The translations under genes and the position numbers were made by a program. Below the pieces are notes generated by a model. That model worked only from the letters and a program-made list of their open reading frames with translations. It had not been told where the DNA came from and ran no database searches. 64,000 bases of DNA, taken from NCBI RefSeq assembly GCF_000718135.1, contig NZ_JOEM01000018.1, positions 93,254-157,253 on the forward strand, given 5' to 3'. Origin of the DNA: Streptomyces cyaneofuscatus (lineage in GTDB: Bacteria; Actinomycetota; Actinomycetes; Streptomycetales; Streptomycetaceae). This document shows, piece by piece, positions 8,698 through 16,477 of the stretch (positions within the stretch are counted from its first letter, which is position 1; the number at the start of each line of letters is the position of its first letter).

Positions 8698-9636
8698 TCA
8701 GCCGGTCGTGGCGCTCCGGTGCAGGCCGTCCAGGAGCTTCAGCTCGTCCTCGGAGAGGCTCAGGGCTCCGGCCGCCACGTTGGCCGCGAGGTGGCCGGGA
8801 TCGCCCGTGCCGGGGATGGCCAGCACATGCGGGCCCTGGTGCAGGGTCCACGCCAGCCGGATCTCCGCCGGGCCCACCCCATGCGCCTGCGCGACGGCCA
8901 GCACCTCGGCGGGCTCGGCCCCGGTCGCGCCGGCCTCGCCGCCGGCCGCGGCTATCGCGTAGTACGGGACGAAGGCGATCCCCTGCGCCCCGCAGTCCTG
9001 GACGAACGCGTCGTCCTTGGACCGCATGCCGAGCCCGTACCGGTTCTGTACGCAGACCACCGGGGCGATGGCCTGGGCCTCGGCGAGGTGGGCGGGGGTG
9101 ACGTTGGAGAGGCCCAGGTGGCGGATGAGCCCGGCCTGGCGCAGCTCGGCCAGGGCACCGAAGCGCTCGGCTATCGAGTCCGTACCGACGATCCTCAGGT
9201 TCACCACGTCGAGGTGGTCGCGGCCGAGCTGGCGGAGGTTCTCCTCGACCTGGCCGCGCAGCGCCTCGGGGGTGCGGGCGTGGGCCGCCCACTGCCCCGT
9301 GAGGTCCCGGGCCGGGCCGACCTTGGTGGTGATCACGAGGTCGTCCGCGTACGGAGCGAGGGCGCTGTTGATCAGCTCGTTGGCCGAGCGCAGCGGGGAG
9401 AAGTAGAAGGCGGCGGTGTCGATGTGGTTCACACCGAGGTCGACGGCCCGGCGCAGGACGGCGAGGGCGGCATCGCGGTCGCGGGGGACGGCGTCGGGCA
9501 CCAGTGCCCCGCCGGTCTGCGGCAACCGCATCGTGCCGAAGCCGATGCGGTTGACCGGCAGATCGCCGAGGGTCCAACGGCCGGACGCGGTCGCGGTGAC
9601 GGTGGTGGTCGTGCCGGCGGAGCTCGTGGAAGTCAT
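8698..9636 (-). CDS. Aldo/keto reductase
   Basis: 312 residues, single TIM barrel of the aldo/keto reductase family, reducing carbonyls with NADPH. Three of the four catalytic positions are visible: Asp and Tyr in HIDTAAFYFSP and Lys in DLVITTKVGP. At the usual His (LYLIH) the sequence reads LDVVNLR, apparently Arg, as seen in many bacterial members of this branch. The NADP-binding end is AIPGTGDPGHLAANVAA. It stands alone, convergent with the membrane gene ending at 8598. Substrate unknown. Confidence 0.92.
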   Translation of the reverse strand: MTSTSSAGTTTTVTATASGRWTLGDLPVNRIGFGTMRLPQTGGALVPDAVPRDRDAALAVLRRAVDLGVNHIDTAAFYFSPLRSANELINSALAPYADDLVITTKVGPARDLTGQWAAHARTPEALRGQVEENLRQLGRDHLDVVNLRIVGTDSIAERFGALAELRQAGLIRHLGLSNVTPAHLAEAQAIAPVVCVQNRYGLGMRSKDDAFVQDCGAQGIAFVPYYAIAAAGGEAGATGAEPAEVLAVAQAHGVGPAEIRLAWTLHQGPHVLAIPGTGDPGHLAANVAAGALSLSEDELKLLDGLHRSATTG

Positions 9637-9763
9637 GTCCGAATGATCTCCGCTCGGCGTGCCTCCGGGCCATGGGGTTATCCCGCCGATCGGCCCTGAG
9701 GCCCGCCGAACCCCGGACCTGAGGAGGCCCCCAGGGCCCGTCGGACTACGTCACCCCGCCAGC

Positions 9764-9819
9764 CCGTCACCGTCAGGCCGTCACCGTCAGGCCGTCACCG
9801 TCAGTCCGTCACCGTGAGC
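9764..9819. repeat. Four tandem 14-bp repeats at the 3' end of the nitrilase gene
   Basis: The unit CCGTCACCGTCAGG recurs at 9764, 9778, 9792 (last base T) and 9806 (two changes). The array runs from the last codons of the minus-strand nitrilase gene past its stop. Since 14 is not a multiple of 3, a change in copy number would alter the C-terminal residues. Confidence 0.85.
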
Positions 9820-10745
9820 GGGCCGTACGCGTCCGGGCGGCGGGTGGTCAGGAACGGGAACAGCTCCAGCCAGTCGCGGCGGGCGTCGAGGTCGAGGTCC
9901 GCGACCAGGACGGCGGGCTCGTCGCGCGGGGCCTGGGCCAGGACGCGGCCGTACGGGTCGACGATGAAGGAGCTGCCGTAGAAGCTGAGCCCGTTCTCGG
10001 CGCCGATGCGGTTCGGCACGATCATGAAGGTGGCGTTGGCGATCGCGTTGCCGGTGATCACCTTCTGCCAGAGCGGCTGGGAGTCGAAGCCGGGGAAGCC
10101 GGGCTCGGAGCCGATGGCGGTCGGGTAGACGAGAACGTCGGCGCCGGCCAGCGAATAGGCGCGCGCCAGCTCCGGGAACCACTGGTCCCAGCAGGTCGGC
10201 AGGCCGAAGCGGGCCTCGTCCACCGTGACCAGCGGGAACGCGTCGTCGCCCGCCGGGCCGGCCCGGAACCAGTCGTCCTCGTAATACCCCTCCGTGACCG
10301 GGATGTGGGTCTTGCGGGTGCGCTGGGCGAGGGTGCCGTCGGGGGCGACGAGGATCGCGGTGTTGTAGCCGAGGCCGTCGTCCTGGCCGCCGGGCGCCGG
10401 GGCCTTCTCGTACAGGGAGGCGTGGACGTACACGCCGTACTCGCGGGCGGCCTCGGCGGCGAAGGTGAAGGTGGGGCCGGTCAGCAGCTCCTCCGGCTCG
10501 GTCGGTGCGGGGTGGTCGGCGCGGCGGACGACCGCGAAGTACGGCGAGAGCGTCAGCTCCTGGAGGCAGACCACCCGCGCCCCCTCGGCCGCGGCGAGGC
10601 GGATGCCCTCCCGCAGGGCGGCGCGGTGCTCGGCGGGGTCGCGGTGCCACCGCTGCTGGACGGCCGCGACGCGCAGGGGGGCGCGCTCGGCGGGGCGGGT
10701 CCGGGTCGGGGAGGCGGGCGGGTTGTACGCGGTGATCAGGCGCAT
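9801..10745 (-). CDS. Nitrilase-superfamily carbon-nitrogen hydrolase
   Basis: 314 residues with the complete catalytic triad of the nitrilase/amidase fold: Glu63 in CLQELTLSPYF, Lys145 in RKTHIP and Cys185 in LPTCWDQWFPE. The layout is closest to N-carbamoylputrescine amidase/beta-ureidopropionase-like members, which hydrolyse C-N bonds of carbamoyl or amide groups. The ATG at 10745 is preferred over an in-frame GTG at 10781, which has no ribosome site and would start only 17 bp from an operator. The family core begins near residue 21 in either case. Divergent from the LacI gene, and its upstream region carries two perfect operators. Confidence 0.88.
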   Translation of the reverse strand: MRLITAYNPPASPTRTRPAERAPLRVAAVQQRWHRDPAEHRAALREGIRLAAAEGARVVCLQELTLSPYFAVVRRADHPAPTEPEELLTGPTFTFAAEAAREYGVYVHASLYEKAPAPGGQDDGLGYNTAILVAPDGTLAQRTRKTHIPVTEGYYEDDWFRAGPAGDDAFPLVTVDEARFGLPTCWDQWFPELARAYSLAGADVLVYPTAIGSEPGFPGFDSQPLWQKVITGNAIANATFMIVPNRIGAENGLSFYGSSFIVDPYGRVLAQAPRDEPAVLVADLDLDARRDWLELFPFLTTRRPDAYGPLTVTD

Positions 10746-10797
10746 GACCAGTTCCAGGGGGGAGGGCCGGGGGGCGGGCACGGGGTGAGGAGGAGTT

Positions 10798-10817
10798 CTG
10801 CCGGAACGTTCCGGCAG
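10798..10817. promoter_or_regulatory. LacI-type operator 1
   Basis: CTGCCGGAACGTTCCGGCAG is a perfect 20-bp palindrome with the central CG typical of LacI/GalR operators. It lies between the nitrilase start and the divergent LacI gene. Confidence 0.85.
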
Positions 10818-10833
10818 GGACCGAATCTAACTC

Positions 10834-10851
10834 TGCCGGAACGTTCCGGCA
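10834..10851. promoter_or_regulatory. LacI-type operator 2
   Basis: TGCCGGAACGTTCCGGCA is a perfect 18-bp palindrome identical in core to operator 1. Centre-to-centre spacing is 35 bp. It lies 44 bp before the LacI GTG start, where it could overlap that gene's promoter (a TACGAT -10-like box is at 10864). Confidence 0.85.
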
Positions 10852-10894
10852 ACCCTCCACCTCGTACGATCACCACCGTCTAGACTTCACCTCC

Positions 10895-12055
10895 GTGACC
10901 TCCCGGACCGTGACCCTGCTCGACGTAGCCCGCACCGCCGGGGTCTCCAAGAGCACCGCATCCGACGCCCTCCAGGGCTCGGGCCGCGTCGCGGAGGCGA
11001 CCCGGGACCGGGTCCGCGCGGTGGCGGAGGAGCTCGGCTACCGGCCCAACAGCGCGGCCCGGCGGCTCCGCCGCTCCAGCACCGGGGCCATCGGGCTGCA
11101 CCTGCCGCAGACGGCGACCCGGCTGGACTACTACATGAACCTCGCCTTCGGGGCCGTGGCACGCGCCCAGGAGGACGGTTTCGACGTGGTGCTGCTCGCC
11201 CCGGCGAGCAGCATGGGCGGCGCGGGCGACGCGACGGGGCCGGGCGGCGCGAGCGGGCCGGTCGCCTCGCGGGTCGACGGGCTGCTGGTGATCGACCCCG
11301 AGGTGGGCGACAGCGCCGTACCGGGACTGCTGGACGCGGGCGTTCCGGTGGTGACCGGGGAGCGCTACCTCGGCCCCACCGCCGCCCCCACCGGTGCCGT
11401 GATCTGCGACAACGCCGCCTCTCTCACCGCACTCCTGGACCACGTCACCGACCGCGGCGCCCGCCGCCCCGCCGTCCTGACCCCCGCCGGCACCTCCGCC
11501 TGGGCCACCGCCCTGCGGGCCACCGCCGCCTCCTGGGGGCAGGAGCACGGGGTGGAGGTGGCGCTGCGGACCGTGCCGTTCGCCGCCACCCCGGGCGAGG
11601 CCGAGGAGACGACGCTGGCCCTGCTGCGGGCGGACCCGGCGGTGGACGCGGTGATCTGCGCCCCGGACGGCGCGGCCCCGGGCGTCCTGCGGGCGGCGGC
11701 GACCCTGGGCCGCACGGTCGGCACCACCGCATCGGACCGCACGGACAGCGCCGCCGTATCGGACCGTACGGGCGAGGAGCCCGGCGCCCCCCGGGCCGAA
11801 GCCCCCCGTCCCACGGACGACGAGCCCGGCCCCCACCCCCGTACCCCCCTCCTCGTAGCCTCCTGCGTCGACGGCACCGCCACCCGCTCCGCCGAGCCGC
11901 CCGTCACCGCGGTCGACCTGCGCCCCGCCGCGTACGGGCGCGCCTGCGCCGAGCTGCTCTGCGACATCCTCGCGGGCCGCACACCCCCCGACACCGTCCG
12001 CCTCCACGCCTGGGCGCTGGAGACGCGGGCCTCCACCACGGCCGGACCCGCCTGA
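10895..12055 (+). CDS. LacI-family transcriptional regulator
   Basis: 386 residues. The N-terminal helix-turn-helix and hinge (about 6-62: TLLDVARTAGVSKSTASDAL ... GYRPNSAARRLRR) are canonical. A periplasmic-binding-protein-like effector domain follows. The effector domain has a proline/acid-rich insert (about 282-318) lacking in most relatives. The GTG at 10895 puts the HTH at the N-terminus as usual. It almost certainly binds the two palindromes just upstream and controls both itself and the divergent nitrilase gene. The effector is probably a nitrilase substrate or product (inference). Confidence 0.92.
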   Translation: MTSRTVTLLDVARTAGVSKSTASDALQGSGRVAEATRDRVRAVAEELGYRPNSAARRLRRSSTGAIGLHLPQTATRLDYYMNLAFGAVARAQEDGFDVVLLAPASSMGGAGDATGPGGASGPVASRVDGLLVIDPEVGDSAVPGLLDAGVPVVTGERYLGPTAAPTGAVICDNAASLTALLDHVTDRGARRPAVLTPAGTSAWATALRATAASWGQEHGVEVALRTVPFAATPGEAEETTLALLRADPAVDAVICAPDGAAPGVLRAAATLGRTVGTTASDRTDSAAVSDRTGEEPGAPRAEAPRPTDDEPGPHPRTPLLVASCVDGTATRSAEPPVTAVDLRPAAYGRACAELLCDILAGRTPPDTVRLHAWALETRASTTAGPA

Positions 12056-12103
12056 GCAGCACCGCCCAACTCGCCACTCCGACAAGCCCGTTGTGGCATG
12101 CAT

Positions 12104-12116
12104 GTATGCGGCATAC
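12104..12116. promoter_or_regulatory. Palindrome in the P450 promoter region
   Basis: GTATGC-G-GCATAC (12104-12116) is a perfect 6-1-6 dyad, preceded by a related GCATGCAT. TTGTGG at 12091 could serve as a -35 box, with TACTCT at 12114 as -10 (17-bp spacer). The dyad would then sit over the -10. The P450 start is 85 bp downstream. Confidence 0.45.
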
Positions 12117-12200
12117 TCTTCCCGGCGTATCCGGGCGCGGACCGAGCCCCAGGTCGCCCGCCCGCGCCCACCCGAAGAAGCGTCTTCTCAGGGAGTGCGT

Positions 12201-13427
12201 ATGTCCACCGCACCACAGGTGCCCGACATCCTGTCGCCCGGCTTCGAGGCGAACCCCTATCAGGCGTACCGCCTGATGCGCGACGAGTTCCCCCTCTTCA
12301 AACACGAGGCCACCGGCAGTTATGTGATCTCGCGCTACGACGATGTCGCGTACGTCTTCAAGGACAGGAAGGGCGAGTTCACCACCGAGAACTACGACTG
12401 GCAGATCGAACCCGTCCACGGGCGGACGATCCTCCAGCTCAGCGGAGGCGAGCACGCCGTGCGCCGGGCCCTGGTGGCTCCGGCCTTCCGGGGCAGCGAC
12501 CTGCGGGAGAAGTTCCTGCCTGTCATCGAGCGGAATTCGCGCACGCTGATCGACGGTTTCCGCGCCTCCGGCTCGGTCGATCTGGTCGCCGATTATGCGA
12601 GCCGTTTCCCGGTCAACGTCATCGCGGACATGCTGGGCCTCGACACGGCCGACCACGCGCGATTCCAGGGCTGGTACACGGCCGTCATCGCCTTTCTCGG
12701 CAATCTGTCGGGCGATCCGGAGGTCGCCGCGGCGGGTGAGCGGACGCGTGTCGAGTTCGCCGAGTACATGCTGCCGATCATCCGGGAGCGGCGGAGGAAT
12801 CCGGGCGACGACCTGCTGTCCACACTGTGCACCGCCGAGGTCGACGGTGTCCGGATGAGCGACGAGGACGTCAAGGCGTTCTGCAGCCTGCTGCTCGCCG
12901 CCGGCGGCGAGACCACCGACAAGGCGATCGCGGGCATCTTCGCCAACCTGCTCCGCCACCCCGAGCAGCTGGAGGCGGTCCGCGCCGACCGCTCCCTGAT
13001 CCCGCAGGCGTTCGCCGAGACGCTCCGCTACACCCCGCCGGTCCACATGATCATGCGGCAGGCGGCGACGGACGTGGAGCTCAGCGGCGGCACCGTACCC
13101 GCCGGAGCCACTGTCACCTGCCTGATCGGCGCCGCCAACCGCGACGAGAGCCGCTACCGCGACCCCGGCACCTTCGACATCTTCCGCACCGACCTGACCA
13201 CCACCACCGCCTTCTCGGCGGCGGCCGACCATCTCGCCTTCGCGCTCGGCCGCCACTTCTGCGTCGGCGCCCTGCTGGCCAAGGCCGAGGTCGAGACCGG
13301 CGTCGGCCACCTCCTCGACGCCATGCCCGGCCTACGCGTCGCCGACGGCTTCGGCCCGGTGGAGCACGGCGTCTTCACCCGCGGCCCGAAGGCCCTGCCG
13401 CTCCGCTTCACCCCGGTGTCCCCCTGA
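12201..13427 (+). CDS. Cytochrome P450
   Basis: 408 residues, full-length soluble class I bacterial P450 that inserts oxygen into a small molecule using ferredoxin-delivered electrons. All landmarks are present: I-helix AAGGETTDK (acid-threonine pair), K-helix ETLR, and the heme loop FALGRHFCVGA with the thiolate ligand Cys354. The ATG at 12201 follows a GGGAG ribosome site. The same frame is open for 100 bp upstream but that leader has no P450 sequence. It sits just before the conservon in the same direction, about 380 bp away, so it may be separately transcribed. No ferredoxin gene is adjacent. Confidence 0.93.
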   Translation: MSTAPQVPDILSPGFEANPYQAYRLMRDEFPLFKHEATGSYVISRYDDVAYVFKDRKGEFTTENYDWQIEPVHGRTILQLSGGEHAVRRALVAPAFRGSDLREKFLPVIERNSRTLIDGFRASGSVDLVADYASRFPVNVIADMLGLDTADHARFQGWYTAVIAFLGNLSGDPEVAAAGERTRVEFAEYMLPIIRERRRNPGDDLLSTLCTAEVDGVRMSDEDVKAFCSLLLAAGGETTDKAIAGIFANLLRHPEQLEAVRADRSLIPQAFAETLRYTPPVHMIMRQAATDVELSGGTVPAGATVTCLIGAANRDESRYRDPGTFDIFRTDLTTTTAFSAAADHLAFALGRHFCVGALLAKAEVETGVGHLLDAMPGLRVADGFGPVEHGVFTRGPKALPLRFTPVSP

Positions 13428-13594
13428 CGGACCCCGGCACCGGCCCCTGCCACCACACCGGCGTCGTATGCGATGGAGCACGGAACCACCCGCCCCCAAC
13501 GCCCCTCCCCATGACGGGAATCCGGCCGGAACGGCCTCCTCCACGTCTCCGCAATGTGAACGTTCTGCGTCGAGTGGCAACTGGCATGGCGAGC

Positions 13595-13633
13595 TTGACA
13601 TTTCGTCGTGCGGCCGGTGATAAGATCATCTTA
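13595..13633 (+). promoter_or_regulatory. Conservon promoter with operator-like palindrome
   Basis: TTGACA (13595-13600), a 17-bp spacer and TGATAA (13618-13623) form a good vegetative-type promoter. Over and after the -10 lies TAAGAT-C-ATCTTA (13621-13633), a perfect 13-bp palindrome. The leader to the cvnA start is about 170 nt and contains a CTTCGG/CCGAAG hairpin (around 13695-13716). I see no gene in 13428-13806. Confidence 0.6.
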
Positions 13634-13806
13634 CTTCCAGTGGGCTGATGGCGTATGGGGGCATTCCGGGAGGGATGAATTCCTCGGCCCCACCTTCGGA
13701 GGGGCACCTCCCGAAGCGGCGCACGGTCGTGGCGAACGAGCCCTGACTGCGTGCCGCATGACGGGGTGTCAAGCCGTTTCCAGCCATGGCACTTGAAGTG
13801 AGTCTC

Positions 13807-15069
13807 ATGACATTTCCACAGGGCCCCGTCATCTGGGCGCTGGTTGTCGTAGCACTGGTCGCCGTGGGTGCCGTTCTGCGGGCTCGCGCGACCAACATCA
13901 AACTGCGCAGAGGCAACGCCGAGCTGAGCGCGGAGCGCGACACGCTCCTGCGCCAGCGTGACGAGCTCCACGTCGTCCACAACGGGCTCCTCCAGCGGCA
14001 GGCCTCCGAGCTCGCCGAGGTCCGCAAGGACGCCGAGGAGGAGACCAAGGCGGTCCTCAAGGCGGCCGTCCGCACCCTCCAGGGCCTCGCCGACGAGCAG
14101 CAGGTCGTGATCGAGAAGGCCCAGCGCAAGTACGGCGACGACCCCGGGATCCTCGCCGACCTGATGGCCATGGACCACGCCAACAGCCAGTTCGGGCGGC
14201 GCGCCCAGGGCATCGCCGTACTCTGCGGCGGCTGGCTCGGCCGGCGCGAGACCGTGGCCTCCGTCTTCGACGTGGCCCGCAGCGCCCAGGGCCGTATCCG
14301 CCACTTCGACCGGGTCCGGGTCAACGGCCAGGTGAACTTCTCGGTCGTCAGCCGGGCCGTCGAACCGGTCGCGGTGGTCCTCGCCGAGCTGCTCGCCAAC
14401 GCCACCAACTACTCCGCCCCCGGCACCCCGGTGGAGATCAACATCCAGGCCGTGCCGACGGGCGTCTGCCTCATCGTCGACGACGCCGGACTCGGCATGG
14501 GCCAGGAGGAGAAGGACCGCGCGGCGGCCCTCCTCTCCCCCCAGGCGGCGATCAGCGTCTCCAGCCTGGGCATCCCGCCGCAGTTCGGGTTCGCCGTCTC
14601 CGGGATGCTCGCCGCCCGCTACGGGTTCCGGGTCTCGGTGGACTCCGTTTCCCCCTATGGAGGCGTACGCGCGGTGGTACTGATCCCCGACGAGCTGCTC
14701 ACCACGGAGGTGCCGCAGTCCGCCGCACCCGCCGAGGCCCCGGAGGCGTACGACACCTACGGGACCCAGCAGCAGCCGCAGGCCGCCCCGCAGCCCGACC
14801 AGTGGCAGCAGGCCCCCGCGCCCACCCCGCTCTTCCCGCCGGCGGACCGGCGCCAGGACACCGCGACCCAGCAGCTCGCCCAGATCACCACCACCTCCGG
14901 CGGGCTGCCCAAGCGTCGTCGCAAGAGCCCGGTCTCCGCGGTGCCCCCGGCCGCCCCGCAGCCGGTCCGCAGCAACGAGGAGACCGCCTCCCGCCTGGGT
15001 GCGTTCCAGCGCGGCACCCGCTCCGGGCGGGACACGACGACGACCACGGAAGGATCCGAGATCCAGTGA
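13807..15069 (+). CDS. cvnA: Conservon CvnA: membrane-anchored histidine-kinase-like ATPase
   Basis: 420 residues. One N-terminal membrane helix (about 5-25) precedes a coiled-coil (30-110). A GHKL ATPase domain (about 190-300) follows, with N-box ELLANATNYSAPGTP and G1 box DDAGLGMG, and then a Pro/Gln-rich tail. No phosphoacceptor His in a clear HisKA motif is seen, as is usual for conservon sensors. Conservons are membrane complexes of CvnA, B, C and D found across Streptomyces, likened to G-protein-coupled signalling. The ATG at 13807 follows GAAGTGAG. An ATG 21 bases upstream is in frame but has no ribosome site. Its stop overlaps cvnB. Confidence 0.92.
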   Translation: MTFPQGPVIWALVVVALVAVGAVLRARATNIKLRRGNAELSAERDTLLRQRDELHVVHNGLLQRQASELAEVRKDAEEETKAVLKAAVRTLQGLADEQQVVIEKAQRKYGDDPGILADLMAMDHANSQFGRRAQGIAVLCGGWLGRRETVASVFDVARSAQGRIRHFDRVRVNGQVNFSVVSRAVEPVAVVLAELLANATNYSAPGTPVEINIQAVPTGVCLIVDDAGLGMGQEEKDRAAALLSPQAAISVSSLGIPPQFGFAVSGMLAARYGFRVSVDSVSPYGGVRAVVLIPDELLTTEVPQSAAPAEAPEAYDTYGTQQQPQAAPQPDQWQQAPAPTPLFPPADRRQDTATQQLAQITTTSGGLPKRRRKSPVSAVPPAAPQPVRSNEETASRLGAFQRGTRSGRDTTTTTEGSEIQ

Positions 15070-15470
15070 ACCCCGATCTGTCCTGGGTACTCAACGATGT
15101 GCTCCAGGTACCCGGAGCCCGGCACGCGATCCTCGTATCCGCCGACGGCTTGCTGCTCGCCAACTCCAGCGAGATCGGCCGGGACGACGCGGAGACCGTC
15201 GCCGCCGCCATGAGCTCCATGCAGTCCCTCAGCCGGGCCGTCGCCCCCTTCATCGGCACCCGCAGCCCGGGCCGCTGGCGGCAGACGCTCCTGGAGTACG
15301 AGGACGGCTGGATCTTCCTCATCGCCGCCGGCACCGGCGCCTACCTCGCCGCCACCGCCGCCGCCGACGTGGACATGGAGGCGATGTCCTTCCGTATGCA
15401 GCAGCAGGTCACCGCGCTGGGGAAGGCGATGACCACGCCGCCCCGCCAGAACGCGGGCAGCGAGATATGA
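15066..15470 (+). CDS. cvnB: Conservon CvnB: roadblock/LC7-domain protein
   Basis: 134 residues, nearly all one roadblock/LC7 domain (LSWVLNDVLQVPGARHAILVS ... GLLLANSS ... YLAATAAADVDMEAMSF). Roadblock proteins bind small GTPases and, in conservons, link the sensor to CvnD. The GTG at 15066 overlaps the cvnA stop (GTGA), and its own stop overlaps cvnC (ATGA). Confidence 0.93.
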   Translation: MNPDLSWVLNDVLQVPGARHAILVSADGLLLANSSEIGRDDAETVAAAMSSMQSLSRAVAPFIGTRSPGRWRQTLLEYEDGWIFLIAAGTGAYLAATAAADVDMEAMSFRMQQQVTALGKAMTTPPRQNAGSEI

Positions 15471-15841
15471 GCTCACCGGGCGAGGAGTCCAGCGTCAGCA
15501 GCGGGTTCGTCCGGTCCTACGTCATCACCGGGGGACGGGGGCTGCCGGACGCGGAGGACCTCTCCCTCGTCACGCTGGTCACCCTCGCCCCCGACCGGCA
15601 GCCGCCGCCCAACCCGAGCCCCGAGGTCAAGGCGATCTGGGAGCTGTGTTCCGGCGGCTATCTGTCGGTGGCCGAGGTCGCCGGCCACCTGGGGCTGCCG
15701 GTCGGGGTGGCCCGGCTGCTGCTCCAGGACTTAAACCAGCAGGGACACCTGCTGCGCCGCAAGGCGCCGCCACCGGCCCAGCTCGTCGACAGAAAGATCC
15801 TCGAAGAGGTGTTGCATGGACTCCAAGTCCGGTTCGGCTGA
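15467..15841 (+). CDS. cvnC: Conservon CvnC: DUF742 protein
   Basis: 124 residues of the DUF742 family, with the typical FVRSYVITGGR start and a winged-helix-like core (EVKAIWELCSGGYLSVAEVAGHLGLPVGVARLLLQDL). It is a fixed component of conservons, presumed to be an adaptor between CvnB and CvnD. Its last 26 bases overlap the start of cvnD in another frame, an unusually long overlap that suggests strict translational coupling. Confidence 0.93.
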   Translation: MSSPGEESSVSSGFVRSYVITGGRGLPDAEDLSLVTLVTLAPDRQPPPNPSPEVKAIWELCSGGYLSVAEVAGHLGLPVGVARLLLQDLNQQGHLLRRKAPPPAQLVDRKILEEVLHGLQVRFG

Positions 15842-16406
15842 GAGCATCTATGTGCCGGACGCGGTCCAGCGCGCGGCGAAGATCCTCGTCGTCGGGCACT
15901 TCGCCGTGGGCAAGACGACCCTGATCGGCACGCTCTCCGAGATCACCCCGCTGCGCACCGAGGAGCGGATGACCCAGGCCGCGGCCCAGGTGGACGACCT
16001 GCGCGGGGCGCCCGACAAGAAGACGACCACGGTCGCCCTGGACTTCGGGCGCCTGACCCTCAGCGACGAGCTGGTGCTCTACCTGTTCGGTACGCCGGGG
16101 CAGCAGCGGTTCGTGGAGCTGTGGGAGGACATGGCGCGCGGTTCGCTCGGCGCGCTCCTCCTGGTCGACCCGGCGCGGCTGGCCGACACCTTCCCGGTGA
16201 TCGACCTGGTCGAGACGTACGGGCTGGAGTACGCGGTCGCCGTCAACAGCTTCGACCCGTACTCGCGGCACGCCGAGGACGAACTGCGCGAGGCGCTCGA
16301 CCTGCTGCCGTCCACCCCGGTCGTCTACTGCGACGCCCGGGACCAGAAGTCCTCCGCGCAGGCCCTGATCACGCTCGTACGTCACCTCCTCGCGCACGCG
16401 GCCTGA
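15816..16406 (+). CDS. cvnD: Conservon CvnD: Ras-like GTPase
   Basis: 196 residues. P-loop GHFAVGKT at 27-34, switch II motif FGTPGQQR at 91-98, which has a threonine-proline where Ras has the AG of DTAGQ. The specificity loop reads VNSFD rather than NKxD, as in other actinobacterial conservon GTPases. CvnD cycles between GTP and GDP and is the output of the complex. The ATG at 15816 lies inside cvnC. The conservon's P450 gene follows 71 bp later. Confidence 0.93.
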   Translation: MDSKSGSAESIYVPDAVQRAAKILVVGHFAVGKTTLIGTLSEITPLRTEERMTQAAAQVDDLRGAPDKKTTTVALDFGRLTLSDELVLYLFGTPGQQRFVELWEDMARGSLGALLLVDPARLADTFPVIDLVETYGLEYAVAVNSFDPYSRHAEDELREALDLLPSTPVVYCDARDQKSSAQALITLVRHLLAHAA

Positions 16407-16477
16407 GCCCGCTCTCCCGCACACCCCCAACCGAAGCCGGGGCGACCGTCCCCGCGATCACACCGAGGAAGCCGAAC

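Noticed and set aside
12093..12200. An N-terminal extension of the P450 at 12201
   Set aside because: The frame is open but the extra 36 residues contain promoter elements and no P450 sequence. A ribosome site precedes 12201.
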